Position numbers and translations under genes: made by a program. DNA of 64,000 bases, taken from the NCBI RefSeq assembly GCF_964355755.1, contig NC_092675.1:29288912-29352911 (forward strand), in the 5' to 3' direction. The notes below the pieces were generated by a model that saw only the letters and a list, made by a program, of their open reading frames with translations, was not told where the DNA came from and made no database searches. The DNA comes from Antedon mediterranea. Its lineage: Eukaryota; Echinodermata; Crinoidea; Comatulida; Antedonidae. This document shows positions 1-12,500 of the stretch, piece after piece (position 1 is the stretch's first letter; every line of letters starts with the position of its first letter).

Positions 1-429
1 TATTCACATTAATAATACTGAATCTGCTATTAATTTGTTTTTTGTGACTCTTATTTTAACCAGCGTATAGTACTTCCTTTGTTTTTGTTAGCACAATAGC
101 GTCCACAAGTTTATTGTCCTAAAATTTCGGCTGTTAATAGGTATATACTTATATAGACTACGCATACTGATTTTCAGAAAAATCAATACAGTGGTGACAT
201 CACACATGCTTATTATAATCTTGAATTATGTTTATTTTCAATATGGGCCAAAATATACATAGAACGCCCCCTGTTGATCTCTTTAAATTTCACAAGTATT
301 TCGCTGAGTTTCTGAGTGCTAAATTTATTTATTTATTACTTATAGGGTTAATTTGAAATTGTTTGTATTAATATGATATAATAATATAAATTTTATGTAA
401 AAAGATGACAATCCATAGTTCTTAATTAC

Positions 430-597
430 CTGCAATAATTTATCTCCAATTCGTAGTCTTCCATCATTCGCCGCCACCCCACCTGGTGTGATTGTTTTTA
501 TAAACACACTAGTTTTGCCTCCTTTCTCTCCTCCAATCAAGCTAAACCCAAGCCCACCGCTCGCTGGCTTGTCAAACTCAATTCTGAGGATGCCACC
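430..597 (-). CDS. PTPN13: PDZ6, first two thirds
   Basis: A 168-nt phase 0-0 exon encodes ILRIEFDKPASGGLGFSLIG with a canonical GLGF loop, then TSVFIKTITPGGVAANDGRL and RIGDKLLQ. The remaining alphaB helix and last strand must be in an exon left of position 1, because nothing matching is seen in 1-429 on the minus strand. Human PTPN13 has five PDZ domains, so this would be a sixth. Confidence 0.9.
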
Positions 598-3500
598 CTA
601 AAAGAACAAATAAGAGTTTTGATGAATTAAAAAATGAAATCCCAAAGGTGTCCCAATGGCTATGAGCGCTCACTGGCTAAACCCAGGGACCCCCTGAGCA
701 ATGCCCAGAAGAAACAACAGGCATTAAAAAATATCAAAAAATGCTAAAAACACAGAGGCCTTCAGCGTTGGAGGGTCACATAGGGTTCCCAAACCATGTG
801 CCTCAGACCTCTGCATTACGCCACTGATGTGTCTCCTTAATTACTTTTGAGTGCCATTGTTATCTACTTACTATATTTAGTATCTATTATACTTCTACTG
901 ATATTTATAGGTTTAATACAGTGCTAATTGTAACTAATGACTATATCAACAAAAAGAAATCCTCAGAAGAAGCTTAAGAAGCCCTAATGATCAAGGATAC
1001 AAAGACTGATACAACAACACATCATTGCTATGTGTTACTAGTACCCTTTCACACCAAAAGCAAAACTTATAATAATAAGTAGTATCACTATCAGTAAAAC
1101 CTTATATTACTTCTGAGACTTTTGAAAGTACAGTAATTATTAAATTAAAAATATTATTAATTAAAATGATTCTAATGATTTTCGCTATGTAAACAAATAA
1201 AATAGAGGGCGACATTTACAATTTTATTTTATAAACCCTGGTGTTGCTAGGTTGGTGTGAAAGGGGTATCTCCGGAGTTTCTCGACGTTTTGAATGGTCA
1301 TAAACCCTGGGGTGTCTCCGGAGATCACTCCGGAGTTTTGGTGTGAAAGGGGTAGTAGACGAAGCCAATGTATTACTAACACTGTGTCAACTGTCATGCA
1401 GAAGCAAGCAAAAATATCATATCCTGAAAAAACTAGGGAAATCCAGTCTATGCATGATGAATTATAGTAAAACAAGCTATATCTTACAAATAGTACCATT
1501 CAACAGCAACCTATCTTTAAAATATGATGAATGAATCTATAGAGAAAATTTTAACAAAAAAAGTTTAAAATGGAAAGGATTTATAAGGGGAAGGTTAACT
1601 AAAATTATGCAAAAAGAAATTTCTGCTGTTATAATTAAATCAAATAAAAGAAAGAGCTTTATCGCTTCTAAAAGGAAAGGTCAATTTGGTAGCAAACAGT
1701 TAAAAAGAAAATTATAACTTTTGTTACTAAACAGGTTTATTTCAGTGTTGGTTGTTAAAAATGTTTTAGCTTGACGTTTTTGTTTTGTATTATTTTTCAA
1801 TATACCGAAACAAATAGAAATACATCCACTAAAAAAAATCTTAAATTGCCTAATTTTTAAATTCTAATTTATAATGTTGTATTCACCAAAGCTGGTCCTT
1901 TGATTCTTGGAATTTTGCAAGGAGTTGTTTTTGACCAGCGAGCTGTTGACACGGCAACATCACTTGCCATGGCAACCACCTCAAACAAAACTGAAACTTT
2001 AAGCTGTAATATCCAAAAGAGAGATCCAATAAATGTTCAGATTGTTACTATTTGAATGTGGTTAGAACTTAAGATCACCAATGTTGAAAATCTGCTAGTA
2101 TGTCCAACTGAATAATATCAGTCTAAGCATTCACTTTGTTTCCATTTTACTTAGAATTTGAAGAACACGAATTATAAGCTCAAATAAAAACAATTTTAAT
2201 TCCAAGTTAGAATGAAAAAACCTTGAAAATTGCAGGAACTGGTCCAAAGTTTAATAGCAACAAAATGATGATAAGTAAATCAAACTACGGATCCTAGAAA
2301 GTGAAGTTCTGCCTTTAAGCTTTCTCAGCTATCGACAAAAGCAAAGTAAAAACAATCGTGCATTAACCGCAAGTATCTCTTAACAAAACATCTGTACTCC
2401 CGCATCAGGTATCAACCGTCAATTCACAACTCCAGCATGTGACGCTCCTATAAGTAGATTTTTTTGCAAAAAGATTGTTTCGACACCGCTATACACCGCA
2501 ATCTTATCAGCTGGCAAGACTTTTATCATGCTAACCAGCTCTGTGATTCACAGACCAAGATAGCTACAGCATGAGTAACCAATTTCCTTCCCACTTGCTG
2601 ACTCACAAGCACTCAGTCCAACATGCCTTAAAAATCCCCAACATCCTAAAAAAAAGTGTCAATATACGCACGCCGAGCATGGCCTTACACCTGTTGCGAG
2701 TGTCGTATTAAAGAGATTTCAATCAACTGGTAAAGGTCACAAGGGATGTCAAAGAAACGGAGACTTTTAGTTTAGAAAATTGGACGTTATCAATGACAAA
2801 TAGTGAGAAATACCAGATAATTAGGAAAGACACAATGCATTATAGCTTACACCCCATTATGGCTTACTCACAAAAGTCTTGTTTACTAACAATGATTTCC
2901 TTCTTGTTACTACAAACTAAAAGTTATCTATAATATTAACTATTTAAAATATAAGAATATTAGAAGATAAAGAGTACAAAACAAGCTCCCAGATACATGC
3001 AATTATTAGACTTCCATACCACACTTTGACAATTGTATGTACATAGCTCTGTCTACACTATCAAACTAGTTTGACAAAAAAAGTGTGATGTGCCCAAATA
3101 TAGTAGTGATATGCCCAAATATTATAATGCTATACCCAAATATGGAAGTGATATGACATCATCATGTATGGGCACATCACATTTTTTTGTTACACAAAGT
3201 TTGATAGTGTAGACAGAGCTTTAAAGAAAAGGGCATGTAACCAACGGAAAATCAAATGCCAAAACCCGAACATTTCTAACAAATAGAATGTTGGTCCATT
3301 TGAAAGCTTTTGAATTATATGATAATTTCTAATTTGTTATTTCAAGGGGCCAGTGACAGCTGGTTGCTCTGATAATGTAATGTGCTAGATATACTGACAC
3401 ATTTCTTATAAAATAATAATGAACACAAGTCATGTTCAATTATACACTTTATAGAGTAAATAGTTTAGTCATGATGATGTGTTTAATACCAAACAAGGGT

Positions 3501-6500
3501 ATCAGGAAATTTGTGGTGGTACAGCAAATACAAAATAAGTTATTTTACTTAAAAAATTTATTTAAAAAAAACAGCCCCTGGGTAAAAGAATATTGGAAAT
3601 GTCTGTATAATTTTACAATTTTTACAACAATAATTTATCATTCCAACATTTTTATAAAAGTTAAGAAATGCTTAAAATTGGATTATTTATGATAAAATGT
3701 TTAATTTAATGATTGTAAATGTTTTTTAGTACTGTTTGTAGTACTAAATGAATTCAGAAATTTCTTCTGAAGAAGCTGTCTGTGTAAAGAACAAAATAAA
3801 AACCGTTTTTACAAATTTTTAATCCAATTGGTTTGTTAAAAAGAAATTTCTAAATTGTTTAATTCAATGTATTAATCACTGTAGTTTGATATGCCGCTGA
3901 TAAAAATCGTGAACAGTCACTAATTACTAACAATTGCTGTTACAAGTTCCTGGCACACAAGTACTTTTCACTACTCATGTTCAATTAATTATTTATAGCC
4001 TACATAATTAGCAGTCACCATAATGAATTAATTACCTGTTGTGATGTGTTATCAAGTTTGCTAATATCCGTGTCAGCTAGCGATGTTGATCTCAAGGAGC
4101 GAGGTGTTGGCGAGAGTGCAGGTGATCTCGCTGATGGCGACCACGGTGGCGTGTCCGGGGACAGCGACACGCTGCTATCCCACGTATTCTCGTCTGCGGG
4201 CTGGGTTGCGGACTGGTTAGCAATATCCTGTCATAAAATAACAATTATTATTTTTTTGATACATTACTTCTAACACAAGGCAAACACTTCCATAAATTAC
4301 AGTAATAACTGATTATTATTGTTGATTTATTACTGCTTTTCGTCGCAGTAATGAAACAATGTTTATTTTAGTAGAAGAACAATAATTATCGTTTTAAGTA
4401 AATCTCTATTTGTCTTTCTCAGGGGAAAATGTAAGGGTTGTGCTTATGGCATTTCCCGCCTTTTGACAGTTGAAATGCAATTATGAACTACTCTTTGATA
4501 TTTTTTTTTGACTGTTTGAAATATCTTGAGCCCGCCTCTGTTTTTAATTATTATTATTAACCACATTACAAATCTTCTAAAAATTGGCAACAATATAATA
4601 ATATCGCCTTGAGTTAAAAAGATCTAAAAATAGAACATTTAAGTAATATAGTTATGACTCATACAAAATTATTTAATTTACATTTTTCTAAATCTTTCTG
4701 TATATTAAAACAGATAAATTAATTTTAAAGGTGCAAAAAGGTGTTCAGTTTTGTGGGATTTAAGTAAAACATTTTATTGTTTTAGTCGAAATACCAATTA
4801 AAATAAAGAACTTTATAAACATCTTCATACCTTTTCCGAAAAACTAAACTTGAGCTGTTTATTAGCTGGTGAAAGGAGTCTATCATCAATGCTAGACCAA
4901 TTATTGGCTGGAGACTGGAGTCTATCATCATCAGTTGAGATGTTTGCCATGCTCTCTTGTGAAATTGGACTCTTCAGCTGATCAAAGGAATTTGGGGATG
5001 TTACGGATGTTTTCCTAGTTGAACTTGCACCCTCTAGTGGTGTACTGGTTTTCACTGCTGGAGATATTGGACTCTTTAACTGATCAAATGTATTTGGAGA
5101 TGTTACAGCTGTTGTCTTAGTTGAACTTGCACCCTCTGCTGGTGTACTGGTCTTCATTGCTGGTGATATTAATAATGAAGGTGACAATGTGTTCTCCTTC
5201 ATCTTTGTGTCCGTGTTCTTTGCTTTGTTGTCAATGGACTGGAATTCCTTTCGATTCGCTTCGATGGAAGCTAACAGATCATCAACATCTTTTAGTTGGT
5301 CATTATCATCAGAAAAATCCTGTAAAAAGTTAATACAAAACACACGATAAAAATCATAAATGCAGTTGTGCTGGGCGGCATTCAAAGTTGTCCAGACAGC
5401 CTACAAGTTATTTTAAGACCTTTTACCAGCCAAATTTCAACACAGCATTCAATCTAGACAGGTATCTCTGGGTACCTGTAACTGCTAATTTTCCACACCC
5501 ACTGAATGTGCTGTATCGCAGCTACCAAGCAAACATTTTATGGCCACAAGGCCTAATAAAACCTAAAGCTATGACTACACTATTAATATATGGACATGAT
5601 GATGTCATACCACTACCATATTTGGGCATATCACTACCATATTTGGGCATATCAATAAACTAAATGTTAAATGTTTAAAATAATTCTAACCTCCCACTCA
5701 GAATCTGACGAGAGTTCTCCGACATCAATATCAGATTCACTCTTCTTCCTCTCTCTCAGGCTTCCACCTGGTTTTAGTAGACTCATAGATTTTTCTGGTT
5801 TCTTTTTTTCTTCTCCAGTGGAATTAAACGTGCTATTCTTGCTTGCATTCAGTGAATCAGATTTCCCATATTTCTCATTTTCTTCGTCATCAGACACGAA
5901 TGGAGATACTGGTGCTATTCCCACAACAGGTTCTTTATTTCTGAAAACAAAAGAGAGTAAATGTATGTTAAAATAGATACAATACAATACACTTTACATT
6001 TACAATAAGTTTAATAGAAATGAAAGTGTTTTTACTTTTTTGCTTGTTTTTGTATTTTTATGAATGTTTTTTGAAGATTTTTTGTGTGGATATTTTCTGA
6101 TATATGGATTGAAATGCTATATTATATCTTTATGTGCTACTTGGTAAGAGGATTCACAGGCTCTTGTCTTAGGGATTTAGTTCCCTTTTGTGTTCCTGCC
6201 ACTTACTTTGTAGTTGTTTGTTATTTGTTGTTGTTTTGATTGGCAATAAAGAATAAGAATCAGAAAGAAATTATATAAAAAGTGTTTTTCCTCTCCATCG
6301 ATTGGAGGAAAATCCTTGAATCTATGCATCAACAATTACCTTGTTAGTTGAAGCTTAGCCACAGGTGCTGCTGCCTCTAGTTCTCTCCTAGCCTGAAGCA
6401 AACCAAGGCCAGACAAACTCTTTCCATTAATGTAGTGAACCTGATCACCAGGCTGAATAGAGCCTTCAACATCAGCAGGTAATCCTGGAATAAGATCACT

Positions 6501-9500
6501 TACGAAAACACCTGGCCTACGACCCTTCAGGTCAAGGGTTAAGGACAAGCCTAAATGGCCAGCTGAATTGCGTTCCATTGTAATCACAGGGAGGTTACTT
6601 GATAAGACACTTGGCAAGGATACAGAGTCCGATAGAGAATTGGTGATAGGTTCCGAGATGACAACTGAATCCTTAGGTCGTGAGAGTTTGATGTTGACCT
6701 CTTTAGGGGTCATTCGCAAAAATGAAACAGCGTCAAAATGGCTCATCGTAGTCATATCATGCCCGTTTACCTATTACAAAAAAAAACTAATAAATACTAC
6801 ATTTGAATAAAATAGTTCCTCAGATTCTTAAAATAGTCTGGAAGCACACAAGCCATTTATTACCGGCATTTTAACTTGAATATTAAAAAATTTAATCATG
6901 TGATTTGGGCTTTGTGCCTGTTTTTTTTTTGCCCGGTTTTTGCATTTTCTTGTTTTTACTCCCTAAAATCTCTACTGTAAACTAATATTTTGTAAACATT
7001 TATTGCAATTCAGTTTGATTTTTAAAACAAATATGTCATTATAAGCACAGTGTTTTTCTAATTACTTACTGAAACTCTACAGCCATGAGTTATAAAAAAC
7101 ATAAACTGTGACAATGTTTCAAATCAAAATGTTACGTAAACATGCACTAAGCACGGTACCTCTAGTATTTTGTCCCCTTTCTGCATACGTCCATCAGCTT
7201 TGGCAGGATCTTGCACTACACCCTTGATGTAGCAACCACCGGTCTTAACACCTCCAGACACAGTGAAGCCAAGTCCGCCTCTTGATGGCTTCACTAAACT
7301 CACTTCAAAGATGTCCTTGGAAAATAAAGAATGAGAATTACACACAGATCTAGATACACTAGATAGCAGCCTAATATAGTAGAAGCCCTCCTTTAGGCTT
7401 CCCTTATTAAGTGGAAATTTTTCAGTGAAAAGAACAAGGGTAATATATGTTTTAAAACTGCAGTTAACCCCTATTCAGTGGACTTTATTGGGTCCTGACA
7501 ATGTCCCCTTAAATAGGGTTGACTGTATAGCCTTAGTGTTACAAAATAAAAGCTTAATAAATAAACATTTACTGAAATGATATCACTACTACTGAGGACC
7601 CTGGTACCATGACTATGATTAGTTGTGTAGGTTTGCTGTACTCGTATGGTATCAAAATAAATCAAACAAACTTTATCAATAATAAAATATTTACTTAGTA
7701 TGATAAACAATAAAATGAAAGGGAAGTAAAATAAATAAGCAGAATTTGTAAAAAAAAAAAAAAGTGCGATAGTGCACAAGATAAAATGGATAAATGGATA
7801 GATACAATACAGTCAACTCTCCCAATACCCGACTCTCCCAAAACCGGAATTCACGAAAAACCGGACTTTTTTGGAGGGCCCAATTTGTCCCTATTCTAAT
7901 TGTACTGTAATTTATTATGAAAACCGGAATACCCAATTCCGGAATCCGGACAAATTATGAAGTACAAAACACGAAAATTAGCGTCTGAAAACCGGACTGA
8001 CGGTTAAAAAACTCCAAATATTTACGAAAACAACGTAACATCGTCGTCGCTGACTCGGATTCACTACATTCACAATGTACAAAAGCTTTTAACCATACCC
8101 TCACCATGCATGAAGTGCGCGACGTTTCGCGGTACGATCAAATAATGTTGCCACGGAGCACTACACTGTGATTGACAGGTCAGTTCATTGTTAACCCACG
8201 AGGCGGCAATTGCTTTGTTGCGTATCGAACTGCGGTGGGCTTTTTCACATCGAAGCGCTATGTCTTAATGTCTATTGTTTTTAGCAGGGAGTTGTTAACA
8301 ACTCCCTGTTTTTTAGCATATGAATTGTTTTTTAATAAAGTTAAATTTACATTCCTGTGTCTTTGTTTTGTTTAAATTATTGTTAAATTCACAATTGCAA
8401 TAGGACTTCAAAAAGGAATGTTTCACTAAAAACGGGATCGACTAAAAATGTGCATCATTATAAATTTGGAAATCATTATGGCAAAACGTAAACGGAATGA
8501 ACATGACTTAACTTGTGTTAATAAACTTTAAAATGTTACCAATTAATTATTGTGTCATTATTGCTTGGCTCGTTTACCTAATCAATTTTCATCATTGCTA
8601 TCAAATTACGTCAAACTAAAGGAGCTTAAAAAACATGTGGTCTAGGTGTGGGCGTTTTTATTTGATTATGACACCTCTGCACATGCGCATCAATCAAAGC
8701 CCTTCACCCATGCTGCTGCTGCTAGCTAGCTCACGAAAAACAATAAACAGAAATTATGTTTGCCGTTAAAAACACATTGAGAAACAATAATTTACTATTG
8801 TAACATGTTTTATTGGTACAATAAATAATGTAACTTTTAAAAAAGGTAAATTGAATTACTGTAGCTTAATATTAATAAAGTAGGCCTAGGCCTATCAGTA
8901 TTTATTTAATTAAAACTAGATTGACACAATCATATTCATAGCCTAGCCTAGGCCTTCCCTACGCTAGGAGACCGTACCGGGCAGCATTCGGTGACAACGT
9001 GATGACTTTAAAAATATGTTTTCAGGAAACCGGACTTTCGAAAAACCGGAAAATATATGCCCGCCCAAGGGTGTCCGGTATTGGGAGAGTTGACTGTACT
9101 TACATTATCATTATCGAGTTCTTGTTCATCTTTATTTGGTGTGAGTGGTGGGGACGTTGAAGGAGGTGTTGGTATGTCAAACCTATCATCTTCCAAGTCT
9201 TTTGTAGGGGATGGTGATGAACTAAACAAGCTGGTGTTGTTAGTAGTAAGAAGTGGGTTCGGGGAGGGGGTTGTCAGCCGAGGGGACATTGATAGCTTAG
9301 CTTCTAATTCCGATTCTTCAGCCTAAAAAAGAATTAATAAATAATAAAGTGAAATACAAAACTTAAATGACTTCCTTTACATCAGTCTTTCACATGATAA
9401 ATAAGTTACACTATATCAATATGACACTCAGAAATGTAAATATATTTATATATTTCAATATCAAAGATATGAAATTGTGTAAAAGTGTTGTTTTACCCTT

Positions 9501-12500
9501 AATCGAATATTATCAAGTTCCTCTTCACTTGGACGACACAGAAGAAGTGTAACAGGGTTGGTGGCACTACGTAATACACTAACTGTTTCCTAAAATGTAA
9601 AAAGAAAGATGTTGATTATAAAAATAAAAATTGCCAAAACAAAGAAGAAAATACAAAAATGCAAAAAAAAATAAAGACATGGTCTTTGTACCATTTGCAT
9701 GTTTGTCAGACTATGGTGAAACCAAGATTGACCAGGATAAGCGTAAATGATTAATTCTCTATCTTTCTTAAAGGTAGCAGTTCGATAAGATTCTCTACAT
9801 AAACAAAGTCTTATTATTCTTTGGGAGTGTAGTTAGTTGTTTTTTGTCATGAGGGAACAATTTTGACCTCTGACAGGATTTGAATCCAGGACCCGAGCAA
9901 CTTAACCACCAAGCTACACTAAAAGTGGAACGTACCGCATGTGAGAGGTCATGAACAGCTGTTTCGTTGACCTTTAGTATGACATCATGCACTTCAATCA
10001 TCTCACTTTCTGCTGCAGGCTGCCCTGCAAAGATCCTCTTGATTCGAATCAGTTGGATGGTAGGGTTCTTGTGGGCATCTTTGCCACCTTGGATACTGAA
10101 CCCTAGGCCTTGGGAGCCTTTTAATAAATCCACTTCAAAGGTATTTTCTGTGTATAAAGTCAGATATTAATATGCAATATCATAAATTACACAAACCAAC
10201 AGTGGTGTTGGTAGTCTATGAGTGAGATACCTACCTGTATAGAGTCTACTGCGCCTGGACTATTCCCGTTCAAAGGGTTGTCCATATTGGGAATAATGGC
10301 TTATGTAGAGTCTATACAGGTAGGGATCTCACAAAATAGACTATATTAACTTTACACACAATAATTATTTGTGTGTGGTAATGAAAGCATTGTCACTGTA
10401 TTCAAATTAAGCTTTTTCATACCAAGTACACACTTCTGTAAAAAAAACCAAGCATTTATTATTATTCAGTGGTCAAATGGTATGACATTCATCCTACCCA
10501 CGCAACATCTCAGGTTCAAATCTCACTAGAGACATTATTCATCAACCAAAAAATTAGTAATAGTTCTATTACTTCTATAGTCAATGTCCCATTTCCATTC
10601 AAACCATTAAATATGGTACAGAATGTACATTTGTAGCTTTATGTAATTTTTCATTGACCCCTTAGAAATACTTAAGTAAAGCCTGATGTAAGTTGCTTTG
10701 ATTTATCTTATATCCCAATGCTTATATTTCAGGATTGATACTACTTACCTGGTGTTACATATGGAAGGTCAGGAAGATGAACTTTGACACCTTCACCAAT
10801 AGCTGACCTCATTGTACCAGTCAATGACATGTTGTCCATAATTGAGAAGTCACCAGTTCTGCTCAGAGTCGATGAAGTTGACACCACAGTAGCATTGTTA
10901 ACCAATAATGAAGGCTCTTCCATTGCCGATGAGGGGGGTGTGTCTGACCATTCACTTTCGGCCGGACTTGACGGTGGGGACGTGAAAACTAATTCGGGAG
11001 CTGGACTACGAGGAGTCGTGTTAGTGGCTGGTTGGTTTGTAGATAGAACTGTATTGCGACTTACAGACGGTGAACTGATTAACTCCAGTAAGTCTGCTTC
11101 TTGGGTGCTAAGCGCTGGTGACACAACACGACGACGAATATCATCGTCTTGGTTCTCCTCATTACCTCTTGATAGGTCATCTTCACTCTCAGCTTTGTCA
11201 AACTGATTGTCACCTGCTAAGTCTGGGAGGTCAGAGTTCAATGAAAGATCATCTCCAAAATCTTCTATTGTAGGTGTAGAAATACGAGAATCGGAGTCAT
11301 CTTCGTCATCTCTAAGATCTTCTGCAGGAATACCAAATGGTTTCTCTTTCGTACCGGAAGGCAGCACCGTGGCAGAGTACTCATCATTGGTGAAGGCTGG
11401 TGATGACATCTCATCATGGGATAACGTCTGTGGTGACACAACTGTGGAGTTGTTTGGTACTTTAGTAGAGTGGGCTGGAGTGGCATTGTCAGACATTGGT
11501 GATGTTAGACCAGACGTCTGGTGTGATGTCATATCTTCAATGTGTTGTTCTGAACTAGACGTGGCTGCTCCAAGATCTGGTTGCAAGAAATTAAAAGAAA
11601 ACACAATTAATTAGTTGACTAAATTTCCTTGGTTGGTAACATTAACCAAACATGCTACTAGAGTAGATGTAGAAATTTGGTTGTAGTGATGTCATTCAAA
11701 CTTGTATAACTTTGGCAGTAAAGAATAATTGTTGTACAAAGTTATAATTATTATTATTTAAAAAATTAAATATTATCAACATTATATTTCCTTCTCCAAG
11801 GCTGGCTGCTCACTAGCAAAGATCTGCGTTCTGCGTAGCACATATCTTAAAATATGCACCATCCATGTGTGTTTTCTTGTGCATGGAAAAATAAACCAAA
11901 TTAACCATTAAATTTAATTGATATATGGAACATTATCCTTTATAATAGTGTATACGTATATAAATTTAATTTACAAACCTTTGTCTTCAGCAGCCATCTG
12001 TGCGGGTGTCGGCGTAGGAGGAAGTGTAGTAGCGCTAGTTGGTGGTACACCTCGTTCAATTTCTAGGCTTGTAACAGCTGGAGCTTTGCGTAAAGCTTCT
12101 ACAGCCTGCTTGTGCGTCACATTAGTCAGTGGTTCAGTATTTACACTAATCACTCGATCACCTAAAAAGTGAAAACAACATTTTTTTAAGGGTTGGAATT
12201 ACATGTGCCAAGAAACAATTGACAGGAGTTGAGGCTAGATTTTGGAATAGATATTTCACCGATAAAAACAAACAACTATTGGCCCAAACTGAATCTGTCC
12301 ACAAGTCTTTCAGTTTCAGCAAAACATGAATTTGTTCATTATAACTCCTTTCTCCATAGAACAGTTGAATCCCTTCACTTTTTGGGTCCTAAAGTGTCTC
12401 CTTAACAGGGTCTACTGTTTTGTCTCAACCTACCAACTTGTATTTGGCCATCTTGATCTGCTGCCCCAGCCTTAGTGACTGTCTTGATATAGATACCTCC

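Noticed and set aside
8172-8375. 67-codon ORF inside the pogo-like element
   Set aside because: No CENP-B/DDE transposase features; composition looks random.
10784-11614. Two ORFs of 140 and 135 codons on the plus strand
   Set aside because: Antisense shadows of the 828-nt linker exon of the PTPN13-like gene, which is in phase with its neighbours.
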